Source: UMGS1668 sp035447605 (GTDB taxonomy: Bacteria; Bacillota; Clostridia; Oscillospirales; Ruminococcaceae). Taken from it: DNA of 64,000 bases. The stretch spans positions 68,680-132,679 of the forward strand of contig DAOTHJ010000003.1 of assembly GCA_035447605.1 (NCBI GenBank), given 5' to 3'. Position 1 is the stretch's first letter. Each line of letters starts with the position of its first letter. The notes beneath the pieces were generated by a model, which saw only the letters and a list, made by a program, of their open reading frames with translations, did not search any database and was not told where the DNA came from. The translations under genes and the position numbers were made by a program. Shown in pieces: positions 17,213 to 25,541 of this stretch.

Positions 17213-20200
17213 TGCCTTTGGATCAGAGCATCAAAAAAGTCATGGTGATCGGCTCCGGCCCCATCGTCATCGGGCAGGCAGCCGAATTCGACTATGCGGG
17301 CGCGCAGGCCTGCCGCGTGCTGAAAGAAGCGGGCGTGAACGTCGTGCTGGTCAATTCCAACCCGGCCACGATCATGACCGATAAAGCCCTTGCGGATGAG
17401 ATCTATTTGGAGCCGCTGACCGCCGAGACGGTGGAGCGGATCATCGAAAAAGAGCAGCCCGACAGCCTCCTTGCCGGCCTCGGCGGGCAGACGGGCCTCA
17501 CCATCGCCATGCAGCTCAACAAAGCCGGATTTCTGAAAAACCACGGCGTCCGCCTGATCGGAACAAACGCCGACGCCATCGATAAGGCCGAGGACCGGAA
17601 GCTCTTTAAAGAAACCATGACGGCCATCGGGGAGCCGACGATCCCTTCAGATATCGCGAACGACATCCATACGGCGCTTTTGATCGCGGGGAAAATCGGC
17701 TATCCGGTTATCGTTCGTCCGGCGTTCACGCTCGGCGGATCGGGCGGCGGCGTGGCTTTCACGGAAGAGGAACTGAAAACCATCGCCAAGACGGGGCTCG
17801 ACGCCTCGCCGATCTCGCAAATTCTGGTGGAGCGCTACATCTACGGCTGGAAGGAGATCGAGTTCGAAACCATGCGCGACGCGGCGGGCAATGGGATCGC
17901 TGTGTGCAGCATGGAGAATTTCGATCCGGTGGGCGTGCATACCGGCGACAGCATCGTCGTCGCACCCGCCCTGACGCTCTCCGACAAAGAGTTTCAGATG
18001 CTTCGCAGCGCGTCGCTCAACATCATCACCGCGCTCGGCATCGTCGGCGGCTGCAACTGCCAGTTCGCCCTCAATCCGAACAGCTTCGAGTATTCGGTCA
18101 TCGAGGTCAACCCCAGAGTTTCCCGCTCGTCGGCACTGGCCTCAAAGGCCACCGGGTATCCGATCGCGAAGGTCACGACAAAAATCGCGCTGGGCTATAC
18201 GCTGCCGGAGATCAAAAACGACATCACCGGCAAGACCTGCGCCTGTTTCGAGCCGGCGCTCGACTATGTGGTGGTGAAGCTGCCGAAGTGGCCGTTCGAT
18301 AAATTCATGGGCGCATCCAGAAAGCTCGGCACGCAGATGAAGGCCACCGGCGAAGTCATGTCCATCGCGCCGAGCTTCGAGATGGCGCTGATGAAGGCCG
18401 TCCGGGGCGCCGAGATCTCTCTCGATACGCTGAACGCAAAGCCGATGTCCGATGCCCCCGTCCGGGAACGGCTCCGGGAGATGGACGACCGGCGGCTCTT
18501 TACCGTGTTTGAGGCGCTCAAAAGCGGCGTCTCCGTCAATGAAATTTTTGAGATCACGCGGATCGACCGCTGGTTCCTCCATAAGCTCAAAAAGCTCGCC
18601 GACTACGAGCTTTCCATTGCGGACGGGATGGATGAAGAAGCCTTCCTCCACGGCAAAAAATTCGGCTACACGAATGAGGCGCTCGCGCGGCTCTCCGGCG
18701 CAAAATCCCTTCAGGAATATGACGCTTCCTATAAGATGGTCGATACCTGCGGCGCGGAATTCGACGCCGAGACGCCGTATTTTTACTCGACGTACGACAA
18801 ATCCTGCGAGGCGCGTTCCTTCCGCCGCTCTGGAAAACCGGCCGTTATCGTGCTCGGCTCCGGGCCGATCCGGATCGGGCAGGGCATCGAATTCGACTAC
18901 TCCTCCGTCCACTGCGTATGGACGCTCAAGGAACTCGGCTACGACGTCGTCATTATCAACAACAATCCCGAGACCGTCTCCACCGATTACGACACCGCGG
19001 ACCGCCTGTATTTCGAGCCGCTCTGCGCCGAGGACGTCATGAACGTTGTCAAGGTAGAGAAGCCGGTCGGCGTCGTGGTCGCGTTCGGCGGGCAGACGGC
19101 GATCAAGCTCACCAAATTTCTGGATCAAAGCGGCATTCCGATTCTCGGCACCTCCGCGGAGGGCATCGACATCGCTGAAGACCGCGAGCGTTTCGACGAG
19201 CTTCTCGGAAAACTGCATATCCGCCGGCCGAAAGGCATGGGCATCCTCACGATGGAGGAGGCGCTCTCGGCCGCAGAAGAGCTCGGCTATCCGGTGCTGC
19301 TGCGGCCTTCCTACGTGATCGGCGGCCAGAACATGAAAATCGTCCACAACGCGGACGACGTGCGCCGGTATATGGAGCGCATTCTCTCTGCCGGCATCGA
19401 AAACCCGGTGCTCGTCGACAAATACATGATGGGTACGGAGATTGAGGTGGACGTGATCTCCGACGGCAAGGACGTGCTCATTCCGGGCGTCATGGAGCAT
19501 ATCGAGCGCGCGGGCGTCCACAGCGGGGATTCCATCGCCGTCTATCCGCCGTACAGCATCAACGACAGGATGATGAAGACCGTGGTCGACTGCTCCGCGA
19601 GGCTGGCGCTCTCGCTCGGCACGAAAGGGCTCGTCAACATCCAGTATTTAATCTATCAGAACGAGCTCTATGTGATCGAGGTAAATCCGCGGGCCTCCCG
19701 GACGGTGCCTTATATCAGCAAAGTGACCGGCGTGCCGATGGTGGATCTCGCCTCCCGGGTCATGACCGGGGCAAGCCTCTCCGCCCTCGGTTTCGGAACG
19801 GGGCTTTACAGGACGCCGCCGTATTTCGCCGTTAAAGTGCCTGTCTTCTCCTTTGAGAAGCTGACCGACGTCAACTCCTATCTTGGACCGGAGATGAAAT
19901 CCACCGGCGAGGTGCTCGGCATCGGAAAGACCGTGAACGAGGCGCTCTTTAAAGGGCTGACCTCGGCCGGCCTTATGCTCAAACCGGCGATGCGCGGCGG
20001 CGAGGTGGGTATCCTGATCAGCGTGGATACGCACGACCAGCTCGAGATCGTGACGCTGGCCAAGAAGCTGGACGACCTTGGATTCCGGATCTACGCCACG
20101 GAGGAGACGGCGGATTCCATCTCCAAGCTCGGCATCGACGTGGAATCTTTAAAAAGCATCCGCGAGAGCGACAACACCTTCCGCCTGCTCGAGAGCGGAA

Positions 20201-21243
20201 AGATCAACTACATCGTCTACACCGGCGCGCTCATGGATTCCACGGTCGACGACTATATCGCGCTCCACCGCAGGGCGCTTCAGCTCTCCATTCCGTGCCT
20301 GACCTCCCTCGATACGGCGAACGCGCTCGCTGATATCCTTGCCAGCCGCTACAACCAGCGAAATACGGAGCTTGTGGATATCAACCACTTGCGCGAAAAG
20401 CGGCAGACGCTGCGTTTTTCCAAGATGGAGGCCGCCGGAGACGACTATATTTTCATTGAAAACTTCGATCATTCCATCACCTGTCCGGAATCGCTGTGCA
20501 TCAGCCTGTGCAACCGGCACACGGGGATCGGCGGATTCGGGATCGTGCTGCTTGAGCGCTCGGTGAAAGCCGACATCCGGATGCGCATGTTTAACCGCGA
20601 CGGCAGCGAAGGCAAGATGGCCGGCAACTGTATCCGTTCCGTGGGCAAATACCTGTATGACAACGGCCTCGTCGCCGGAACGGAAGTCACGGTGGAGACG
20701 GCCTCCGGCGTCAAGCGCCTGACCCTTTACACCTCCGGCAACAAAGTGACATTCGTGAGCGTCGACATGGGCAGGGCTATCCTCAACCCGGAGGATATCC
20801 CCTGCACGCTTCACACCGACAAGGTTATCCATTATCCGGCAGAGATCGGCGGGAGGTATTATAATATTACCTGCGTCTCGATGGGCAATCCGCACTGCGT
20901 GGTCTTTGCGCCGCGGGTGGACGAGGTCGATATCGAAACCGTGGGGCCGCTGTTCGAGAATGCCGACATCTTCCCGGAGCGGGTCAATACCGAATTCATC
21001 CGGGTCGTCAACAAAAACACGATCAAGATGCGCGTGTATGAGCGCGGAAACGGCGAGACCTGGGCGTGCGGCACCGGCGCCTGTGCGGCGGTGGTGGCCG
21101 CCTGTGAGAACGGCTTCTGCGGCAAGGGCGAGGATATTACCGTCAAAGTCCGCGGCGGGGACCTGATCGTCAATTATACGGATGAGGGCGTGACGCTCGC
21201 CGGAGACACGAGATTGGTGTATGAAGGCGTTACGGAATATTAA
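17212..21243 (+). CDS. carB: Carbamoyl-phosphate synthase large subunit fused to a DapF-like epimerase domain
   Basis: A single uninterrupted frame of 1343 residues. Residues 1 to about 1060 are a complete CarB: two ATP-grasp halves (GSGPIVIGQAAEFDYAG at the start; LGSGPIRIGQGIEFDYSS beginning the second half near residue 545) and the C-terminal MGS-like regulatory domain (about 930-1060). Residues about 1067-1343 match diaminopimelate epimerase: LRFSKMEAAGDDYIF, NRDGSEGKMAGNCIRS, MGNPHCVVF, NTEFIRV and ERGNGETWACGTGACAA. Relative to the DapF family the first catalytic cysteine position is Ala1137, with a cysteine three residues later (Cys1140); the second catalytic Cys1286 is kept; the GND asparagine is Asp1077 and the GADG aspartate is Phe1109. 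CarB makes carbamoyl phosphate; the role of the extra domain is unknown. Confidence 0.93.
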   Translation: MPLDQSIKKVMVIGSGPIVIGQAAEFDYAGAQACRVLKEAGVNVVLVNSNPATIMTDKALADEIYLEPLTAETVERIIEKEQPDSLLAGLGGQTGLTIAMQLNKAGFLKNHGVRLIGTNADAIDKAEDRKLFKETMTAIGEPTIPSDIANDIHTALLIAGKIGYPVIVRPAFTLGGSGGGVAFTEEELKTIAKTGLDASPISQILVERYIYGWKEIEFETMRDAAGNGIAVCSMENFDPVGVHTGDSIVVAPALTLSDKEFQMLRSASLNIITALGIVGGCNCQFALNPNSFEYSVIEVNPRVSRSSALASKATGYPIAKVTTKIALGYTLPEIKNDITGKTCACFEPALDYVVVKLPKWPFDKFMGASRKLGTQMKATGEVMSIAPSFEMALMKAVRGAEISLDTLNAKPMSDAPVRERLREMDDRRLFTVFEALKSGVSVNEIFEITRIDRWFLHKLKKLADYELSIADGMDEEAFLHGKKFGYTNEALARLSGAKSLQEYDASYKMVDTCGAEFDAETPYFYSTYDKSCEARSFRRSGKPAVIVLGSGPIRIGQGIEFDYSSVHCVWTLKELGYDVVIINNNPETVSTDYDTADRLYFEPLCAEDVMNVVKVEKPVGVVVAFGGQTAIKLTKFLDQSGIPILGTSAEGIDIAEDRERFDELLGKLHIRRPKGMGILTMEEALSAAEELGYPVLLRPSYVIGGQNMKIVHNADDVRRYMERILSAGIENPVLVDKYMMGTEIEVDVISDGKDVLIPGVMEHIERAGVHSGDSIAVYPPYSINDRMMKTVVDCSARLALSLGTKGLVNIQYLIYQNELYVIEVNPRASRTVPYISKVTGVPMVDLASRVMTGASLSALGFGTGLYRTPPYFAVKVPVFSFEKLTDVNSYLGPEMKSTGEVLGIGKTVNEALFKGLTSAGLMLKPAMRGGEVGILISVDTHDQLEIVTLAKKLDDLGFRIYATEETADSISKLGIDVESLKSIRESDNTFRLLESGKINYIVYTGALMDSTVDDYIALHRRALQLSIPCLTSLDTANALADILASRYNQRNTELVDINHLREKRQTLRFSKMEAAGDDYIFIENFDHSITCPESLCISLCNRHTGIGGFGIVLLERSVKADIRMRMFNRDGSEGKMAGNCIRSVGKYLYDNGLVAGTEVTVETASGVKRLTLYTSGNKVTFVSVDMGRAILNPEDIPCTLHTDKVIHYPAEIGGRYYNITCVSMGNPHCVVFAPRVDEVDIETVGPLFENADIFPERVNTEFIRVVNKNTIKMRVYERGNGETWACGTGACAAVVAACENGFCGKGEDITVKVRGGDLIVNYTDEGVTLAGDTRLVYEGVTEY

Positions 21244-21249
21244 AACCAT

Positions 21250-21299
21250 AAAAAAGACGCACCGAAGATGAGGAAACCCATTCCGGTACGTCTTTTTTT
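21250..21299 (+). terminator. Terminator of the arginine/carbamoyl-phosphate block
   Basis: Stem AAAAAAGACG-ACCG / CGGT-CGTCTTTTTTT with one bulge on each side and a loop of about 18 bases, followed by T-tract. Starts 7 bases after the carB stop. Confidence 0.88.
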
Positions 21300-21614
21300 G
21301 CGGTACGCGAACATTTTGCTCTCCCCGATATCGGCCGGAGTTTCCTGAAAAAACGAGGGGGGGCGTCAAAAATAGAAAGATCGTCCCCGTACGGAGGTAT
21401 TTCAAAAACGGTGTTTTTTGACAAATTTTCCTGAATTTTTTCTTTTTAAATATGAAACTTATTGAAAATTTACCAATATTGATATATTTTGGTAAGGGGC
21501 AAAAATTATCGTTTTTCGATCGGATTCGGCTGAAATCGCAGACAATGTGCATGCTTTTGCAGAAAAACAGCAGACGGGATAGAAAGCATCGTTTTCCGAA
21601 AGGAGGCAAGAGCT
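21300..21614 (+). other. AT-rich upstream region of the GGDEF-EAL gene
   Basis: About 315 bases without a gene. It contains TTGACA at 21417-21422 with no clean -10 at 17 bases, a strongly AT-rich tract (21421-21490), an inverted repeat TTACCAA / TTGGTAA (21470-21495) and, at the end, the AAAGGAGG ribosome binding site of the next gene. Confidence 0.5.
21470..21495 (+). repeat. Inverted repeat, candidate operator
   Basis: Perfect 7-base arms TTACCAA / TTGGTAA separated by 12 AT-only or AT-rich bases. Located about 120 bases before the GGDEF-EAL start, where a promoter is expected. Confidence 0.4.
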
Positions 21615-23945
21615 ATGACTTGTTCAAAAAGTTATACCATAAAAAGGGCGGCGATTTTAGCTTTCCTTTTATGTGGATACCTTGCCTCGATGTTCCTGAA
21701 AAACGAAAACCTGAGCGTTATTTTCGGTATGCTGAGCGCCTATGCGGGAGCGGAGGCTCTGTTTTTCACGTACCGGCATTCTGAGCATGCTTCCAAAACC
21801 AGAGTATCGCTGCTTTTTTATGCGCTGGATCTGGGCGGTCATGCATTTTTTGGGCAGAGAAATGCCGGACGTTCCGGTTTTATGGGTTATTTATGCATTT
21901 ACGAACGGCTTCCTGTATGTAGCTTTTCTGGTCGTGATTGTCAACCAATTTATGAAATGGGATCTGGTGCAATCCGTTGTCGATGTCGTCGTCAATATTT
22001 TTCTGAGTGCCGTAACGTTCTGGGTGCTGTTCTTCCAGAAAGATTTCTCAATGGTGGCCGATTTCATAAAAATGGATTTCACCAGCATATTTTGCCTTCT
22101 CACCGACGTCATGATCGGGATCAATCTTTATTCGTGGTTTTTGTCGGTTCGAGCTGGAAAAATTCCTTCTTTCATGTGGATCATGTCGACAGGAATCATT
22201 TTGTTTACTTATACGGATATCGTTTATTATTACCTCGATTTTCGCGGACAGTATTCTCCCGATCACTTCGTTGACTTCATTTATCTCTTCTCCCTTTCTC
22301 TGATTGCGTTCGGCGCGCTGGAAAAAGTATGCCGGAACAGTTCCATATCCGAAATCGACGTTGTGACCAATATCGGTGGGCGAAGAAGATGGCTTTATCT
22401 CTTGATATATCCGCTTTTTACCATTCTTTTTTCCGCCTCGGGACTTATTCCTGTAAAGCCCACATACAGCGAGTACCTCGTCTGGATCGTCTCCATTTCT
22501 CTTTACTGGGCATTCTGCAAGTATATCCAATTTTCAATTGGAAAAGAGATTTTGCTGAAGCGGAACAGTGCATTGCTTGAGCAGCGCGTCGCCCAACAGG
22601 TCAGCGAGCTTGCTTTCCTGACGAACCAGGATATTCTTACGGCACTTTTCAACCGCCGTTATTTTATTGACCGCCTGAACGAACGCTGAAAAACAGAAGG
22701 CCGGAAGATCTTACGGCTCTATTGTTGATCGATATCGACCGATTCAAGATGATCAACGACACGTTTGGCCACGACATCGGAGATAAAATTCTGATCGAAT
22801 TTGCTTACAGGATGACGCAATGGAACCGTTACGGCGTGCTGCTGGCCAGATTGGGCGGGGATGAGTTCGCGGCCATGATAAACGGCCATTATACCAAGGA
22901 GGATGTGGAGGAGCTCTGTCATCAAATTACGGAGTTCTGCAGCCGTCCGATCGTAATCGAGGAGACGCCGTTCAGCATTACCGTCAGCATAGGCGCGTCA
23001 ATTGCCGGGGCGGAGAACTGCGACGCCAGAACCCTGCTGCAAAACGCGGATCTTGCCGCCGACCGGGCGCAGTCCCAAGGATATAACGGATATGTGATTT
23101 TCGATCCCGTCATGAGCAAGGATTTCCGAAAATCTCTGGAGATCGAGTTCCTGTTAAAAAACGCCGACGTGAAAAAAGATTTTGAGCTGTTCTATCAGCC
23201 GCAGTATGCCATCCCCCAGAAAAAACTGGTCGGGGCGGAAGCGCTGATCCGCTGGAACACCCCCGAGCACGGCTATATTCCGCCGAATGTGTTTATCCCG
23301 ATCGCCGAACAGGGAGACGCCATCCATCAAATCGGAAGATGGGTGATGCAGGAGGCGATCTCTCAGGCGGCAAAATGGAACAGAGACCATGCGCTCTCGC
23401 AGAAAATAGGATTCAACGTCTCACCGAAACAGCTTGAGGATCCCGGATTTATCGATCTGCTCAGAAATCTTGTTTCGGAGACCGGTGCCTCCCCGGAATG
23501 GATCGATGTGGAGATCACGGAGAGCACGATGCTGAGCGATGAGGACAAAATCCGGGATATTTTCGCGGCGTTTGAAAAGCTCCGGATTTCCGTTTCCATC
23601 GACGACTTCGGAACAGGCTACTCCGCGCTCAGCTGTCTCGGCAAATATTCCTTCGACAGAATCAAGATCGACAAATCTCTGGTGGATGAAATTTCCGAAG
23701 GAGACGACAAACGTGTGAATGTGATTCAGGCGGCCATCAATATGGCGCATGCTACCGGCATGCAGGCGATCGCGGAGGGAGTGGAGCGGCAGGAGCAGCT
23801 GGATATCCTGATGGAGCTTGGCTGCGATCAGATTCAGGGGTACCTGCTCGGGCGCCCCGTACCGGCCGATATTTTTGAACAGAAGTATATCGAAGCCTCG
23901 CTTTCCGACAAAAAGGCTGAAAAGGGCTTAAAGACGCCGGGATAA
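21615..23945 (+). pseudogene. Membrane GGDEF-EAL cyclic-di-GMP enzyme, interrupted by two single-base frameshifts
   Basis: ATG 21615 follows AAAGGAGG by about 8 bases and starts a hydrophobic protein. The natural reading passes through three frames. It leaves the first at the T6 tract 21846-21851 (one T too many), runs as a multi-helix membrane region with a short coiled coil to 22686, then meets TGA; removing that by restoring one missing base near 22686 (CGC-CTG) continues as LKNRRPEDLTALLLIDIDRF into the GGDEF domain. The two shifts cancel (+1, -1). About eight membrane helices precede GGDEF (RLGGDEFAAMI, no RxxD I-site) and a complete EAL domain. As written, no full-length protein can be made; sequencing error is a real alternative. 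Confidence 0.8.
22722..23945 (+). CDS. Readable GGDEF-EAL catalytic part of the interrupted gene
   Basis: The 3' fragment reads from a TTG at 22722 for 407 residues and is intact. The GGDEF half has LLIDIDRFKMINDTFGHDIGD (in parts: LIDIDRFKMIND, TFGHDIGD) and RLGGDEF. The EAL half keeps the residues needed for phosphodiesterase activity: GAEALIRW, FNVSPKQL (Asn), DVEITEST (Glu), SIDDFGTGYS (Asp-Asp), DRIKIDKSL (Lys), AIAEGVE (Glu) and QIQGYLLGRP (Gln). It could hydrolyse cyclic di-GMP. There is no ribosome binding site at 22722, so independent translation is doubtful; the fragment is listed because its coding sequence is complete. Confidence 0.7.
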   Translation: MLIDIDRFKMINDTFGHDIGDKILIEFAYRMTQWNRYGVLLARLGGDEFAAMINGHYTKEDVEELCHQITEFCSRPIVIEETPFSITVSIGASIAGAENCDARTLLQNADLAADRAQSQGYNGYVIFDPVMSKDFRKSLEIEFLLKNADVKKDFELFYQPQYAIPQKKLVGAEALIRWNTPEHGYIPPNVFIPIAEQGDAIHQIGRWVMQEAISQAAKWNRDHALSQKIGFNVSPKQLEDPGFIDLLRNLVSETGASPEWIDVEITESTMLSDEDKIRDIFAAFEKLRISVSIDDFGTGYSALSCLGKYSFDRIKIDKSLVDEISEGDDKRVNVIQAAINMAHATGMQAIAEGVERQEQLDILMELGCDQIQGYLLGRPVPADIFEQKYIEASLSDKKAEKGLKTPG

Positions 23946-24019
23946 ACCGGGAATTCGGGGAGCATATAACGACCCGCGAGCGTTTTTGAAAAATAATACT
24001 AATAAAAGCACCCAAAAGC

Positions 24020-24049
24020 TTGCAACCGATTTCAAAATTATGGTATGAT
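24020..24049 (+). promoter_or_regulatory. Promoter of the alcohol dehydrogenase gene
   Basis: TTGCAA (24020-24025), 18-base spacer, TATGAT (24044-24049), about 110 bases before the ATG at 24161. Confidence 0.65.
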
Positions 24050-24160
24050 CTTAAAAAGAGATTCCTGTCGGAGGCTTCGCGGATTCCATAGCAAGAGAGG
24101 CGGGCCGCGGATGGGAAAGGACTTCAGTCCGGGCAGACAGCGGGGAGGCGGCAACGAAAG

Positions 24161-25330
24161 ATGGACGAATACAGCGGGGAACTGCTGAATGAATGCCAGC
24201 GCAGAGAGCTCCAACATGAGATAAAGACGTGCGTCGAAACCTATCTGGCCAAAAAGCTGGGCAAAGGTGCCGGGCCGACGGGGAAGATGAAGGCCCTGGT
24301 CTATCATGGGCCGGAGAACATCAGCCTCGACGAGGTTCCGATCCCGCAGATTCTTGAGAACGACGATGTGATCATCCGAGTGACCACCACCACGATCTGC
24401 GGCACGGATATTCATATTTGGCACGGCGGTATGCCGGACATCAAGGGCCCGCGGGTTCTCGGCCATGAGTTCTGCGGCGAAGTGGTGGAGGCCGGCCCCA
24501 CGGTGCGCAACGTGAAAGTCGGCGACCGGTGCGCGGTCTCCTGCATCACCCAGTGCGGGGAGTGCTTCTACTGCCGGCAGGGCATCTATTCCCACTGCAC
24601 AACGGGCGGCTGGCTGCTCGGGGATACCATCGACGGCTGTCAGGCCGAGTATGTCCGCGTTCCGCATGCGAATCTGGCCTGCCATATCATTCCGGAAGGG
24701 CTCTCCGACGAGGATGTCCTCTTTGTGGGCGACATTCTTTCCACCGGTTATTTCGGCGCCGAAAAAGCCGGAATTCAGCCCGGGGAGACCGTGCTGGTTT
24801 CGGGCTGCGGCGCCGTGGGCATCTGCTCGATGGCCTGCGCGAAACTTTGGGGGCCCTCGAGGGTGATCGCCGTCGACATCACTCAGGAACGGCTGGATTT
24901 CGCCCTGAAAAACGGCTATGCCGACGTCGGCTTGAATCCGAAGACCTGCGACCTCGCGGAAGAGGTCAAAAAACTCACGCATGACCGCGGTGCCGACCGC
25001 TGCATCGAGGCCGTCGGCGTGGCGCCCACCTTCCAGATGGCGCTGGATAATGTCCGGCCGGGGGGTGGAATCTGCGTCACCGGCGTGTTCGAGAAACCGT
25101 TTGAGCTTGCCATGAACGAGCTTTGGACCAAAAATATCAGCATCACGATGGGGCTGGTGGACGCCAACCACATCTCCTCCCTGATCGACCTCATCGCGGC
25201 CGGAAGAATCGATGTGAAGCCGCTGATTACGCATCGGGCCCCGCTCAACGATATTGTGAAGGGCTACGACTTCTGCGGCAACAAAAAGGATGGCTGCATC
25301 AAGTGGGTCGTCACGCCCTACAAGCGGTAA
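24161..25330 (+). CDS. Zinc-dependent medium-chain alcohol dehydrogenase
   Basis: 389 residues. From about residue 43 (MKALVYHGPENISLDE) it is a standard MDR alcohol/polyol dehydrogenase: catalytic zinc ligands in TICGTDIH and LGHEFCGEVVE, structural zinc cysteines in QCGECFYCRQGIYSHC, and the NAD(P) loop VSGCGAVGICS. Close relatives act on secondary alcohols, glycerol or 2,3-butanediol; substrate not predictable. The first 42 residues are an extra hydrophilic helix ahead of the usual start. ATG 24161 has GGGGAGG about 13 bases upstream; ATG 24287 would give the ordinary length but lacks a good site. It stands alone behind its own promoter. Confidence 0.88.
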   Translation: MDEYSGELLNECQRRELQHEIKTCVETYLAKKLGKGAGPTGKMKALVYHGPENISLDEVPIPQILENDDVIIRVTTTTICGTDIHIWHGGMPDIKGPRVLGHEFCGEVVEAGPTVRNVKVGDRCAVSCITQCGECFYCRQGIYSHCTTGGWLLGDTIDGCQAEYVRVPHANLACHIIPEGLSDEDVLFVGDILSTGYFGAEKAGIQPGETVLVSGCGAVGICSMACAKLWGPSRVIAVDITQERLDFALKNGYADVGLNPKTCDLAEEVKKLTHDRGADRCIEAVGVAPTFQMALDNVRPGGGICVTGVFEKPFELAMNELWTKNISITMGLVDANHISSLIDLIAAGRIDVKPLITHRAPLNDIVKGYDFCGNKKDGCIKWVVTPYKR

Positions 25331-25391
25331 AACGCTTGCGGCCGTATCCGAGAAACGGGAAGCAGAAGCCCCCATAATTTATTTCAAAGAG

Positions 25392-25418
25392 AGCCCGCCG
25401 ATCAAAAACCGGCGGGCT
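25392..25418 (+). terminator. GC-rich hairpin downstream of the alcohol dehydrogenase
   Basis: AGCCCGCCG / CGGCGGGCT stem (9 bp) with a 9-base loop; only short T clusters follow, so termination may be partial. Confidence 0.55.
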
Positions 25419-25497
25419 GCTTGTTGCTTTGCCGCCGTCCGTCTCTTTTCCAGGGCCGGCGGCTCCCGGGCCGAACAAGAGAGATTTATAAACAAAT

Positions 25498-25530
25498 AAA
25501 CGGGAGGCCCATATGGACTTCCCGTTTTTG
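25498..25530. terminator. Bidirectional terminator between the adh and the phosphatase-like gene
   Basis: AAACGGGA / TCCCGTTTTT stem with a 14-base loop, in the gap between convergent genes. Confidence 0.75.
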
Positions 25531-25541
25531 AATGCTCTTTT

